Positions 11,230 through 22,089 of a stretch of DNA of 64,000 nt are shown here, one piece after another. A program made the position numbers and the translations under genes. Numbering within the stretch: the first letter of the stretch is position 1; the number at the start of each line of letters is the position of its first letter. The notes below the pieces were generated by a model that was not told where the DNA came from, did no database searches, and was given only the letters and a program-made list of their open reading frames with translations. Source of the DNA: Conchocele bisecta (lineage: Eukaryota; Mollusca; Bivalvia; Lucinida; Thyasiridae); the NCBI GenBank assembly GCA_029237695.1, contig CM055274.1, positions 71,228,828 through 71,292,827 of the forward strand, in the 5' to 3' direction.

Positions 11230-11253
11230 AAAAACATCGACGATATGTTAAAG
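11230..11253 (+). CDS. AFF (lilliputian-like): AFF-family microexon (KNIDDMLK)
   Basis: A 24-base exon lies between TGTTGCAG and GTACGT and is phase 0 at both ends. It encodes KNIDDMLK. Joined to the next exon at 13790, the reading runs IDDMLKEMT, which matches the start of the conserved AFF4 segment VDEILKEMT. As I recall, that segment is the ELL-binding region of AFF4. The very small size means automatic gene finders may skip it. Support comes from the phase, the splice signals and the continuity of the motif across two introns. Confidence 0.85.
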
Positions 11254-11731
11254 GTACGTATAATATTCTTCATTATTATACCTCATTGCCATTTCTAGGC
11301 ATTGCATTGGTCAATTTCATATCACATGATAAAGATATCCTATCGTGTCGCCCACTTCACACCACAGTGGGAAATATTAGAGGGGAATATTACCCTCCCG
11401 TCCCGAAAATACCCGAAACGTAATTACGGAAACAACCGAAGTCTGGTTGGACTGCCTCGGTGTTTATCCAAAATAGAAACCTGAAGTGCAAATGTATAAA
11501 AAATGAAATTGCAACAGACGATGGGCTGGTACCTCATACTTGCCATTCCTGGTGTAATATTACAATATAAACCGGGTACCAGCCCAGCATTTGTAAACAA
11601 TATGCCTGATTCTCCAGCCAGCAAGCGTTCTGCTTCTGTTTCTGAAACGGCGGCTTTGTCCATGTTCATATTAAATATTCTGTACAATAAATTTAAATCA
11701 CACCCTTGGTTGAGGGGAATATTGTGGAAAT

Positions 11732-12080
11732 GAATGGCCTTTTTGTGGAATTTATCTGGGTATAAACTTGGAAAAGTCGCGGGAATACTGGACGAAGGCC
11801 GAAAGGCCTCGTCCAGTATTCCCGCGACTTTTCCAAGTTTATATCCCCGATAAATTCCACAAAAATGCCATTCATTCCTTATAATTCCAGCATTTTAAAT
11901 AAATTCATCAAGAAAATGTGTTTATTTTCCGTTTTCTTAAGAATTATTTTAACTGCGCCTGACGGTTACGGAAAGTAGTTCGGCATGGGAGTTTACTGGG
12001 ATATAAACTTTGGACAGAGACTTGCTACGGACCAATCAAATGTTAGGGAATTGTGTAAATATTTTTGTGCTGGAATTATT
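11732..12080. mobile_element. Palindromic MITE, family B, copy 2 (inverted)
   Basis: The hairpin comes first (about 11732-11878) and the 200-bp leader follows in inverted order, ending TTGTGCTGGAATTATT. It is the reverse-orientation equivalent of 4526-4878. Confidence 0.85.
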
Positions 12081-12143
12081 GTGGTTTATCTCCACTCAAA
12101 ATCTCCACAATATTCCCTCGACCAAAGGCAGTATTTATATATT

Positions 12144-12296
12144 ATACCCCCGGTATACACAGTATGTCGAGGGGTATATAGTTTTCATATTTCTGTGTGT
12201 GTGTTGGTTCGTCCGTCCGTAATATTTGCGAGAGTTTTTGTTTGTCGGTTCAGGGGTGGCCGGGGGTATTCATGAGCCTCTGCTCCCTTGCTCTAG
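12144..12296 (+). mobile_element. Small Helitron-like element with CTCTAG end
   Basis: The 5' head TATACCCCCGGTATAC pairs with GAGGGGTATATAG as a hairpin. GTCCGTCCG follows. Near the 3' end GGGGGTATTCATGAGC repeats the head in inverted form, and the terminus is GCTCTAG followed by T. A 3'-end-only fragment of the same family lies at 43610-43665. At 153 bp with no coding capacity it must be non-autonomous. Confidence 0.6.
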
Positions 12297-12423
12297 TATT
12301 CAAACTAAGGTTACTATTGCGGTGTCAACGCCATGTACTTGGATGACCTTATTGTAACATATTTACATTTCCAAGTAACAGATTGGCCAGATATATAGGC
12401 AAGATAAGCATTGATGCCTATCT

Positions 12424-12800
12424 TCAATTTCTGATGTAGTGATCACAATTACGTCTGGGTGTCTGTATGTACATGTATGCCTGCATTGTCAATAGTGAAT
12501 CGATTCCTACTAGAATTACAAGAATTAATTCACACCTGGGGCCAAGTGGTCTGGAGGACATTTCACTAAACTTTGTACGACTAAAATGTTTGTAAGTGCA
12601 CAATTTGGATCGTCTGGAAATTTTAATGATGGATTTACATTTATTGAACATGGGCTGCATATGCTACCTAGGCTCAACAAATGTAAATCCAATAATTGTT
12701 TACAAGAAAACATTGTTAATGTGAAATTTACGGACTATCATAATTTTGCACTTACTAACATTTTAGTCGTACAAAGTGCAGTGAAATGGCCTCTGGTTTA
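12424..12800. repeat. Inverted-repeat region with TTGTACGACTAAAATG arms
   Basis: ACTTTGTACGACTAAAATGT near 12568 is inverted near 12758-12778. The inner TGGATTTACATTTATTGAAC is inverted near 12668-12690. This is a MITE-like stem of about 210 bp. Confidence 0.6.
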
Positions 12801-12879
12801 TTATTAATGACACCTGGCATTACATCAGGATGTTGTGATTTTAATGTTGGTGGGCAGGGGATATTGCAGTGCAGATATA

Positions 12880-13015
12880 TACCAGTCTGTATATGGACTG
12901 CCAGCTGGCAATAGTTACCTGATGACATTTGTGACCAGCATAGCCCCAGATCAGCCTGCACGTCAGCGCAGTCTGATCAAGGGCTATACTGGTCACCATT
13001 CAATTGAACATTTAT
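12880..13015. repeat. Bivalve-type interspersed repeat, family F
   Basis: It carries GTGACCAGCATAGCCCCAGA and TCAGCCTGCACGTCAGCGCA, then GGGCTATACTGGTCACCATT. Short inverted halves are centred on the GCGCAGTCTGATC stretch. Confidence 0.6.
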
Positions 13016-13232
13016 ACACCTGTGTTGTGGTCAATCTCTGATGAGTAAACTTAATGATAAGATCTACATCTGCCACAAGGTCCCTTTTCTCAACTGGCAG
13101 CCTATGAGGAACACATGTAATGTACCAGTAAAACAATCATAAAGAAATAAGATTATATCAGACAAGTCGTGTGATTTTGTACCTAACAACATGTGTGATA
13201 TCTCATGAATACAAAATTAATGGTATTTCCTC

Positions 13233-13578
13233 AGAGCTCCAGATAAGTTTTGTATCTAAGGAGTATTGTACGCCCAGATATGAAATTTCAATGCCTATTT
13301 TACTTTTACAAAAAAATTATTTATTTTCTTATTATTTGTTCCAAATGATAAAAAAAAATAAAAAAATTGAGCGGCAGAAAGCAAACACTGCTTGCTTTTT
13401 GCCGCTCAACTAAGTAAATTTTCAACTTTGTTACAATATTTTCACTACTCAATTTGAAAATCAATGCGTAGTTTCACATTGCTGTGAGTATTTTATACTT
13501 CCACGTTTGACAGTCAATGCATATTCTGCTACAATAAATGCCTAAAATACGCCAATACGCACCTTATGTGGAGCTCTG
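13233..13578. mobile_element. MITE family J, copy 2
   Basis: Ends AGAGCTCCAGATAAG and CACCTTATGTGGAGCTCT are inverted repeats. The interior hairpin GAGCGGCAGAAAGCAAACA/TGCTTTTTGCCGCTC is well kept. Confidence 0.75.
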
Positions 13579-13789
13579 TTTCCTGTAAATCACGTCGAAA
13601 GTTCACAAAATGTTCATGGCAAATGCGGAATCGTATTCCGCCTTTGCTATGAAAATTTCTTCAACTGTCGACGTCATTTACGGAGAATATCACAGTTTCT
13701 GTAAATATTCATCATGACAAATTGCAAATCTTATTTACAAAATCACACGGCTTGTCTCACATACATGTCAATGTTATTTCTTGTGACAG

Positions 13790-13864
13790 GAGATGACGCG
13801 TGTATCCCAACCGCTGACCGCTATACAGACGCCAATTAAGACGGAGGGGAAATTCCCATTCCAG
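13790..13864 (+). CDS. AFF (lilliputian-like): AFF-family exon with ELL-binding motif
   Basis: The 75-base exon is bounded by TGTGACAG and GTAAAC and is phase 0 at both ends. It encodes 25 residues: EMTRVSQPLTAIQTPIKTEG followed by KFPFQ. The human AFF4 equivalent is [20 protein letters not shown] then KFPF, so the spacing and most residues match. From memory of structural work on AFF4 and ELL2, this segment wraps the ELL C-terminal occludin-homology domain. It is the strongest single piece of evidence that the gene is an AFF family member. The next exon found in phase is 30 kb away at 44025. Confidence 0.93.
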
Positions 13865-14289
13865 GTAAACACACGCTTGTGTATAATACACATGTATAGA
13901 CAGGGTTTGAAATGCACTTTTAGGCAAGGGATTCCGCAGCATGTCAAGCAAGCAGCTTGATTGCCTGAGCCCGAGCTGTGCCACAGCTCAGGCTCAGACA
14001 AACGAATTGCTTGATTATGGACATCATTATTTTTACATTATGTTGAATGGGATTTTCTTGTGAACATTCAGGGATTGCTCCTACAAAACGGGGATCCTTG
14101 GAATCCCGGGACACTGCGAGTGTTGACACCTGATAGAGAAGAGAATACCAGGCTATTGTTGTTAGAGAGAGTGCTAAGGTCCCTTGTCTTAGTCACTGAC
14201 CCATATCAAATTTATGTGCTATGAATAGATAAAAAATAGTGGACGACAATTCATTATATAGTCTTTTATTTCTCCCTATAAATATCATG

Positions 14290-14355
14290 AATATGTCTTG
14301 GAATTTCATTAGAATTGTGTCCGGAGGACACAATTCTAATGAAATTCCAAGACAT
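14290..14355. repeat. Perfect palindrome (TGTCTTGGAATTTCATTAGA arms)
   Basis: The arms are about 30 bases each with the centre at CCGGAGGAC. The arm sequence resembles the inner hairpin of MITE family I (for example 50860-50900). Confidence 0.75.
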
Positions 14356-14840
14356 ATTTACTCGTAATTTGTTGGATGTTATTTTCACCGCTAGAATGCA
14401 GAGTTGAGGGGTCCTATCTGAACCGTGATCCTTGCTTGGATTCACACCAAGGGCCAAGTGATCCGGTGTTGTAATGCTGCCTGTTTTTCAGTGCTGTGAA
14501 ACCCCAGTAAATCGATCACAATCACAGATTGATTGAAACTAAACAATTTGCGCGATTGACAAAATGGCAACAATCTCGACTATGCCATCTCTATATACCC
14601 ACTGTGATCGTAAGTCGTAAAGTCCTTTTTCTCATCTGGGAGCGCATTTAATCTAATGTTATAAGAGTTGCAAATTGTCAAGCTAGAGTCTGACTGCAAT
14701 CTGTATACTTCTGATTCTGAAAGTGTGAATGTGTCATTGATCGACATTTGTACCACACATTTAGGGCTTGTCTTGTCTCACAGAAAGCAGTTGCGCCCAT
14801 ATAGAGAATAAAATAGCACTTACCTCTGAACTTTACAGGC
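14356..14840. other. Intronic stretch, no gene seen
   Basis: Only short family fragments (for example GGGCCAAGTGATCCGGTGTTG near 14452) and unique A/T-rich sequence were found. Confidence 0.5.
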
Positions 14841-15186
14841 TTCAGATAAGGAATTAGTAATTGAGTATTGTCACTCAATCATTTCTGAAGCAATTGTTTC
14901 AAAATTTTAATTGGGTAAAATAAAATCATACTACTGTTTACACATCGACAGACAGCAGTTATTGAACAGTTTGCTTCGAAATGAAAACATGTCTTTGCAT
15001 TTCATAGACAATTCTAATGAAATACCAAGATGTGTTTTGATGGAAAATCTATTTATTGTTTTCTGCAGCATGATAAAGGTACCACCAATTTGTTATTGCT
15101 TTTTGATACTCACTTCTTATGATTTCAATTGGTCGTTTGGCAATTTTAATTAGGTATTTAAGCAAATAAGCAGCTTATCTGGAGCG
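14841..15186. mobile_element. MITE family I, copy 1
   Basis: It begins TTCAGATAAGGAATTAGTAA and ends CAGCTTATCTGGAGC, an inverted pair. Other copies are at 50468-50690 (partial), 50699-51249 and 60350-60722. The interior contains ATTGGGTAAAATAAAATCA and TGCTTTTTGATACTC. Confidence 0.75.
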
Positions 15187-15707
15187 CTGACTTTATAACA
15201 ATATTTCTTGAATGGTCTCCATGTCAATATAGGTGTTTACGATATGGAGTAGACTGACAAAATAGATCGTATATCCATTGCGATCAGTGTTGACTCGGAA
15301 CTGACTTGAAATCAAGGTTCCGTCTCTATTATATGACCACTGTTGCTGGGATGATAAACCCTTGCACCGTTGTATATTGCTCGTACGGCCCATTTCTCCA
15401 GTGACTGCGACATATATCGATCAGTGGGAACAACTGCATCATCTGATAAAGCTAATGTCTCGTCTGTGCAGCAGTGTCAATTTTCACTGCATGAACCTTG
15501 CAAGGCTGGAAAACAATTTACTACTTTAGTTGTATTCAAACTAAGGCCATAGAAAATTATTTAGCTGGTTCTCGTACAATTTGTTGAACAAATTTGGGCA
15601 GATGACAGGCTTTTATTGTATCCCCCGGACTTCGTCGGGGGATACTATGGATTTGACACCGAACATAGTCCGCCTCCGCGTCTGCCGCAGACACTTCTTG
15701 TCCGGAG

Positions 15708-16300
15708 CATAACTCGAACACTCTTTGGAATATCTTCATGAAACTATACACATGCATAGACCACGACCCGAAGGTGTGTCGTGCACAAGAATGACAACTC
15801 TTGTATAGCTAATTTTTGAGTTATCTCCCTTTTTTGTTTCGCACACTGATTTCGTGTCCAGGGCATAACTCGACCACCCTTTGGAATGTTTTCATGAAAC
15901 TTCACACATGCATAGACCACAACCCGAAGGTGTGTCACACACAAGAATGACAACTCTTGCATAGCTAATTTTTTAGTTATCTCCCTTTTGTGTTTCGCGC
16001 ACTGATTGAGCATAACTCGACCACCCTTTGGAATATTTTCATTAAACTTCATACATGCATAGACCACGACCCAGAGGTGTGTCACGCACAAGAATGACAA
16101 CTCTTGCATAGCTAATTTTTTAGTTATCTCCTTTTTTTGTTTCGCGCACTGATTGAGCATAACTCGACCACCCTTTGGAATATTTTCATGAAACTTCATA
16201 CATGCATAGACCACGACCCAGAGATGTGTCGCGCACAAGAATGACAACTCTTGCATAGCTAATTTTTTAGTTATCTCCCTTTTTTATTTCGCGCACTCTA
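15708..16300. repeat. 147-156-bp tandem array, about 4 copies
   Basis: CATAACTCGA recurs at 15708, 15864, 16011 and 16158, giving periods of 156, 147 and 147 bp. Since 147 is divisible by three, the minus strand stays open across the copies, which produces a false 170-residue frame. Confidence 0.9.
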
Positions 16301-16739
16301 CAAACTGGACAATAATGCATGAAGACCCGTTTTCTCGTGTGCTCTGTACACCTTACCTGTAGAGAGAACAATAGCCTTCTCCGGTTGAACAATAGTGACT
16401 GGGAGAACCATTCACCTGTACATGTACTAGCATGTGCAAATGTCCAGACTGACCACTAACTGACCACTAACTTATTACATGTAATTTATACAGGTAAATT
16501 ACTATATTACATTTCCGTAAACTGTGTTGACAATATTGTGGCAATATGTGGACCTGTGCAGATATGATATGTAGATAAATATAGGACTATTAACAAAAAT
16601 TCTGGGCTCCAGTAGCGAGCATTATTATTTTTAATTTTTAAACTCTTTTTTTCCATTTTTTTTTTCTCATTCTTTTTCAATTTTTGTCTAGTAGCATAAG
16701 GTTGTAAGTGCTATATACAGACTATTATCATATAATAAA

Positions 16740-16803
16740 ACAATTATTGACTAGTGAGCCATAGAATATAATCTGATATTCTATGGCTCACTAGTCAATA
16801 ATT
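16740..16803. repeat. Perfect palindrome, about 30-base arms
   Basis: ACAATTATTGACTAGTGAGC is inverted as GCTCACTAGTCAATAATTGT, with ATAGAATATAATCTGATATTCTAT in pieces at the centre. Probably a foldback MITE. Confidence 0.85.
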
Positions 16804-16919
16804 GTATAATATGTTCGGGCCAGTAAAAATTGCTTTCGGGCCCAGGCTCGAGGTCAAGGCGGGACAAGGCGAGGCATTTGATTCTGCGGAATTCTTGTTT
16901 ACTTATCTCCCTTTGTTGT

Positions 16920-17055
16920 TTCATGCACTGATGCACTGATTTCGTCTCCTGAGCATAACTCGAACACCTTGGAATATTTTTTATTAAACTTCACACATGC
17001 ATAGAAGACGACCCAAAGGTGTGTCGCACGCAAGAATGACAACTCCCATTTCTAG
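16920..17055. repeat. Detached copy of the 147-bp repeat
   Basis: GAGCATAACTCGAACACCTT and the GGTGTGTCGCACGCAAGAAT phrase repeat the unit of 15708-16300, but after the TCTTGT end at 16898. It ends near TTTCTAG. This suggests that the element at 15618 inserted into, or recombined with, an older relative. Confidence 0.65.
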
Positions 17056-17387
17056 TTTTTTATTGGCATTGGTGTAAACTAGTGCAAAACAATAACGGCA
17101 TGATAATAGCACTGGTCCGATCTCCTGGACCTGCAAATGTTAATGTCCGACCTTTGTATTTTACAAGCAACAAGTCCGCCAGACCTGTGATAAAATTGAA
17201 ATTGCAATCATCATTCAGTGGTGATGCTAAATCTGTTCTGATTATCGTATTATCAGATAATTTATGGTGACACAGTCGAGTATTTACACATGGTGTGACA
17301 AGTCATTTCGCATGTTTCAGACACATATTTTTTCTAGCGATTATCCTCTCGGACCTTCAAGAAAATTCCTCGGCCCTTTCACTTTTT

Positions 17388-19164
17388 AGCTCACCTGAGC
17401 AAAGCTCATGTGAGCTATTGTTATGGCAAAGTGTCCGTCGTCCGTCCGTCCGTCCGTGCGTGAACATTTTCAATCATCTTCTTCTCCCGAACTGCTGAGC
17501 CGATATTGGTTAAACTTCACAGAGATGATATATGGGTGATGCCATTTCAGATTTGTTAAAATGGAGGTCATCGACAATCCAAGATGGCCACCATGGAAAA
17601 GTAGGTCAAATTCTTAAAATATCTTCTTCTCACGAACCGCCAGGCCGATTTCGACGATACTTGGTATGAATGATCGATAGTTAGCGCTGTTTCAGATTTG
17701 TTCATATGGTGGCCTGTGGGTCAAAAATGGGCGTCGCCCGAGGGGTCAAATAGCGGTCAAATTTTATTTTTAACCGAATATAGTCAAGAAGGTATTGACG
17801 AGACAATCACTCTGGTACATTTTTTGTCTAAATCATATGATTACGTCATCCAAGATGGCCACCGATAGTTCAAATGGTCATTCTTTTACTAAAGATTTCA
17901 AACGTCTTTTTCTTGTAAACTGCTTGGCCGATATTGGCCAAACTTAACTGTAATGGTCTGTGGTTGAAGCCTGTTCATTTTTGCCGCCGTTGAGAAGTAG
18001 GTCAAATTCTTAAAAAATCTTCTTCTCACGAACCGCCAGGCCGATTTCGACGATACTGGGTATGAATGATCGATAGTTAGCGCTGTTTCAGATTTGTTTA
18101 TATGGTGGCCCCTGGGTCAAAAATGGGCGTCGCCCGAGGGGTCAAATAGGGGTAAATTTTATTTTTAACCGAATATAGTCATATAATATATCAAATCGAA
18201 GGTATTGACGAGACGATCACTCTGGAGCATGTTTTGCCAAAATCAGATGATTACGTCATCCAAGATGGCCGCCGACAGTTCAAAAGGTTGTTCTTTTACT
18301 AAAGATTTCAAAGGACTTCTTCTTGAGAACTGCTTGGCCGATATTGACCAAACTTAACTGAAATGGTTTGTTGGTGAAGCCTGTTCATTTTTGTCAAAAT
18401 GGAGGTCATCACCAAATTCAAGATGTCCGCCGTTGAAAAGGTCAAATTGTCAAAAAAAATTCTTCTCACAAACCGCCAGGCCGATTTCGACGAAACTTTG
18501 TATGAATGATCGATAGTTAACGCTGATTCAGATTTGTTCATATGGTGGCAGGCACCGGGGCGGGATCAACTGATCCTGAGAATAGTGCTGCAGTAGCCAT
18601 TGCTTGTCGTAAAAGGCGACTAAACTGGCTTAACGATTGGGTTCATACTTTCCGGAACCCACTATACCGGATTTGGCCCTCATGTACATTTTTGGCTTTC
18701 TTGTATGTGAGAGTTGAGTCAGGCTATGCCCCATATATAAAAGTAAGATTAGCGCCAATCCTATTACTTTTAGGGGATGGGATAAATGATGCTGGTGTGG
18801 CGAGGGCCTGGCACCAGATCAGGTTGTTCTAATTTCAGGACTGAATATATATTTTGATTGTAAATATTGAGTTCTGAAGTTGGGATTTACCCCCCTCGGA
18901 CAGGTGGATACGGGACTCGACCCCGTTGACCCGTCTGCGTGTAGACTCCCTGAGGCTTGTACCTCTATGTCAGAAAAGCGGACGTTAAACCCTATTCACT
19001 CACTCACTCACTCATATGGTGGCACATTCGCAATATATGTTAGATCAGAAGGTACCAACAAATTCTGTGGAACATTTGAAGTTGTAAGTGAAGAGTCTTT
19101 GTGAAATCAAGATAACCACTATGGAGGCTTTTAGGTGAGCGATACAGGCCCATTTCCCTCTTGT
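17388..19164 (+). mobile_element. Hairpin-headed Helentron-like element (AGCTCACC family), copy 1
   Basis: The head AGCTCACCTGAGCAAAGCTC folds on GAGCTCATGTGAGCT. (GTCCGTCC)n follows, then two satellite units with AAGATGGCC phrases like those at 1-1070. Near the 3' end TAGGTGAGCGATACAGG repeats the head in inverted form, and the terminus is CCCTCTTGT. A SINE-like insertion occupies 18551-19012. No protein gene is present. Confidence 0.7.
18551..19012 (+). mobile_element. SINE-like retroposon with 12-base target duplication
   Basis: CATATGGTGGCA occurs at 18539-18550 and again at 19013-19024, flanking 462 bp. The insert carries GTCGTAAAAGGCGACTAAAC (a motif common in lophotrochozoan SINEs, from memory) and ends in CGGACGTTAAACCC plus a (CTCA)n tail. 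The duplication and the simple-repeat tail fit LINE-driven insertion. Confidence 0.85.
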
Positions 19165-19237
19165 TTCCTTGTTAGGTCCTGGACCTACTGGTAAAAGCTG
19201 CTATATTCAGGCCCTGTAATAACCTCTAAATTTTAGA

Positions 19238-19490
19238 CACCCGTTTGAAAAATGGAACATATTATGTGTTCACCGTATTCATGTAATTGCATATCTTGGA
19301 TGTTGTCCACACAATAATTCAGCGTTGTACTTGGATACTACACATGTTTGTCATGACAAGAGGAAGAACTCTATTGATATTCACAATTTTTAGTGTTACC
19401 TCCCCTTGGTGGCCAGTTTGATACGCCCGTTTGAAAAACGGGACATATTATGTAAATATGGAAAACCTATATGCGCCCGTCCGTCCATTA
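19238..19490 (+). repeat. Heads of the ACGCCCGTTTGAAAA family, fragments
   Basis: ACACCCGTTTGAAAAATGG near 19238 and ATACGCCCGTTTGAAAAACG near 19424 match the 5' head of the element at 45353. A CGCCCGTCCGTCC stretch follows the second one. No 3' end is attached. Confidence 0.55.
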
Positions 19491-19633
19491 GTGAAGTACA
19501 GGTATTTCTAAATAGAAAACAGAAACCTGCTGGCAAACCAGGAACTAGAAACACCACAATTGTCATAAGCCCCATTTCTCAAGTCACATATCCATAGAGA
19601 TTAGCCGGGTATTCCTTCTGCACAGGTGTCATA

Positions 19634-19851
19634 TTAACCCTTAGAATTCGGGAAACGAAAAGTGTCGTCTGATGTTCTTTCATATTTTATCTTTTCTGTC
19701 AATAATACATGCTTGGCAGCATTTTAGAATTATTTCCATTGGAAATGATTCTAAAGTGCTGTGAAAGCATGTTTTTGATGAGAAAAATGGAAAGTAAAAA
19801 ATTAACTTGCAGACGACAAAATTTAATTTAATTATTCATTGTAAGGTTTAA
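19634..19851. mobile_element. Hairpin MITE family D, copy 2
   Basis: Starts TTAACCCTTAGAATTCG. The inner hairpin is TTTAGAATTATTTCCATTGG and its inverse. Ends TTGTAAGGTTTAA. Confidence 0.75.
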
Positions 19852-19947
19852 GAGCGCTGAATAGAAATAGATTAAAAAGCAAATGGGGAACATACAGATG
19901 ACGTCGGTTATTATCAAACTGTAATGGTTAATCTGAACACACGCATC

Positions 19948-20156
19948 TTAACCCATACAATGCTGAATTAAATTTGTCGTCTGCTTCTTATTTTTAAGTT
20001 TCCATTTTTCTCAACAAAATCATGGTTTGCTAGCACTTAAGAATCATTTCTAATCAAAATGATTCTAAAGTGCTACCAAGCCATGTTTTTGTTGAGAAAA
20101 ATGATAAAATATGAAATAACAGCAGACGACAATTTTTGTTTCCCGCATTGTGAGGG
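19948..20156. mobile_element. Hairpin MITE family D, copy 3
   Basis: Starts TTAACCCATACAATGCTGAA and contains GTCGTCTGCTTC with its inverse CAGCAGACGAC. It lies only about 100 bp from copy 2. Confidence 0.75.
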
Positions 20157-20586
20157 TACATGTATGTAACTGAAACCAGCAACCAACTCTGTTTGTGACA
20201 ATACGTTTCATATGAAACCAGCGACATCCTGCACAAAAAGAAAGTGCAGGATGATATTGGTTTCCTATGGTAATATTATGATGCAGATGGTGTTAAATGT
20301 ACAAGTGATGGTCAGAGACAAGCAATGTGATTTTGTACCTATGAACATATGCGATATCTCATGAAAAGTATTTACTGAAATTTCCATAAATTACTTCGAA
20401 AGTGGACAAAATGTTCATAGCAAATGTGAAACAGAATTCCACATTTGCCTTGAAAATTTGGTCAACTTATGACTACAAAATCACATTGCTTGTCTCGTTT
20501 AGAGTGATATTTATTAACCCATTTCATGGTGAGGATATACCTTTTTAATTGGGGAAAATCATAAATATTTTCTTCAAATGTGCTTA

Positions 20587-20663
20587 GAAATATATGTCTC
20601 GACTACCATTTGAACCGTCTCATCGAGTGAGACGGTTCAAATGAGTGGTTGCACATATACTTT
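20587..20663. mobile_element. Hairpin MITE family C, copy 2
   Basis: Arms around ACCATTTGAACCGTCTCAT and its inverse. The preceding AACCCATTTCATGGTGAGGA (from 20519) looks like the outer end of the element. Confidence 0.75.
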
Positions 20664-20667
20664 CATC

Positions 20668-21028
20668 GTGAAATAATTCCAGCACAAAAATATTTACACA
20701 ATTCCCTAACATTTGATTGGTCCGTCGCAAGTCTTCGTCCAAAATTTGTATCCCAGTAAACTCCATGCCGAACTACTTTCCGTAACCGTCAGGCGCAGTT
20801 AAAATAATTCTTAAGAAAACGGAAAATAAACACATTTTCTTAATGAATTTATTTAAAATGCTGGAATTATAAGGAATGAATGGCATTTTTGTTGAATTTA
20901 TCGGGGATATAAACTTGGAAAAGTCGCGGGAATACTGGACGAGGCCTTCTGGCCTTCGTCCAGTATTCCCGCGACTTTTCCAAGTTTATACCCCGATAAA
21001 TTCCACAAAAAGGCCATTCATTCCTATA
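20668..21028. mobile_element. Palindromic MITE, family B, copy 3
   Basis: Leader from AATTCCAGCACAAAAATATT, then a hairpin at 20875-21028 with a GAGGCCTTCTGGCCTTCGTC centre. It directly follows a family C hairpin. Confidence 0.85.
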
Positions 21029-21156
21029 ATAACAAAAATAAAAATAACATATTTAAAACAATTCATACCTGTAATGGTGTATTCCGCATGTAATGGGTTC
21101 AATTAAACAACTTTACTGATTTTATAAGAAGCATCAGTCAACGGGTTTAATAAATG

Positions 21157-21371
21157 CAGTGGAACCACTCTAAACCGGACACCAAGAAAATACATGTGAT
21201 CTTAGTTTTGATGAGTTTCTTGGTCATTTATCTCGTGTGATAATGTCTGATCATGATCGTATAGCACACAACTATGTCTCAGAATGATCAAATGCCTGAT
21301 TTACAGTGAAACCTCTCTAAGCCGGACACCCTGGAGACTCCCAGTGTGTCTGGTTTTGAGAGGTTTCACTG
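21157..21371. mobile_element. pogo-like (Tc1/mariner) MITE
   Basis: The left end CAGTGGAACCACTCTAAACC and the right end GAGAGGTTTCACTG are inverted partners with CCGGACACC next to them. TA lies at the right border. The termini resemble pogo/Tigger elements as known from other animals. Interior noncoding. Confidence 0.6.
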
Positions 21372-21425
21372 TATACTAAATCATCACTACCCACAATGCA
21401 GCAGGTTAACTTATTACACTTGTGC

Positions 21426-21765
21426 AGAGCTCCAGATAAGCTTTGTATCTAAAGCGTACTATACGCCCTGATTTCAAAATCATTGCGTATTTAACTTTTA
21501 CAAATGGATTATTGATTGTCTTTATTACTAAATAGGGAACAAATGGTAAAACAGTATAACAAATTTAGACATTCACTTATTTGAGCTGCAATTGCTTTTT
21601 GCTGCTCAACTAAGTGAATTTTCAACTTTATGACAGTATTTTCACTACTCAATTTGAAAGTCAATGTGTATTTTCACATTGCTGTGCATATTTTGTACTT
21701 CCACTTTTGATAACCAATGTGTATTCAGCTAAAATAATGGCGTAAAATACCCCAATACGCAATGT
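21426..21765. mobile_element. MITE family J, copy 3
   Basis: Starts AGAGCTCCAGATAAGC and has the TTTGCTGCTCAACTAAGTG hairpin half. The right terminal inverted repeat is degraded. Confidence 0.65.
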
Positions 21766-22089
21766 TTTTGCACTGCGAAAGCCCATTTGGTATTCAGTAG
21801 AGGGTACATAGCGGACGACTGGTCGGAATAGCGATGGTTGGAAAATAAAATCTGGAATGAAAGATAGTTGAACAGGAAGCAAACAGCATAAGTTATGTAG
21901 GGAAACGCATTTTAGGCAATGAAAGGTTTTATGCAATCATTTATGGGATGCACTGTTCTTTGAGTACTCTAGCTGATTCTGAGCTGACTTGTGTCTTTGC
22001 TGGAATGTTGAGTGGGAATTGTGTTTTTAGCTCGACTATTTGAAGAATAAGTAGAGCTTATGTTGTCACCCCGGCGTCGGCGTCACCGT

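Larger units (their letters stand above)
15618..16898. mobile_element. Hairpin-headed Helentron-like element with 147-bp array
   Basis: The head is a perfect hairpin at 15618-15645 (GTATCCCCCGG...CCGACGAAGTCCG type arms). A tandem array follows at 15708-16300, and the 3' end is GGAATTCTTGT at 16888-16898. It shares the TCTTGT terminus with elements ending at 19164, 26290, 27312, 46142 and 56618. No replication or helicase protein is present, so it is non-autonomous. Unlike those elements, I could not find a clear inverted copy of its head near the 3' end. Confidence 0.6.

Noticed and set aside
15744..16256. Minus-strand open frame of 170 codons with a repeated peptide
   Set aside because: It is produced by a 147-bp tandem repeat whose length is a multiple of three.
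17388..19164. LTR retrotransposon
   Set aside because: No long direct terminal repeats, primer-binding site or gag-pol frames. The ends fit the Helentron-like plan.
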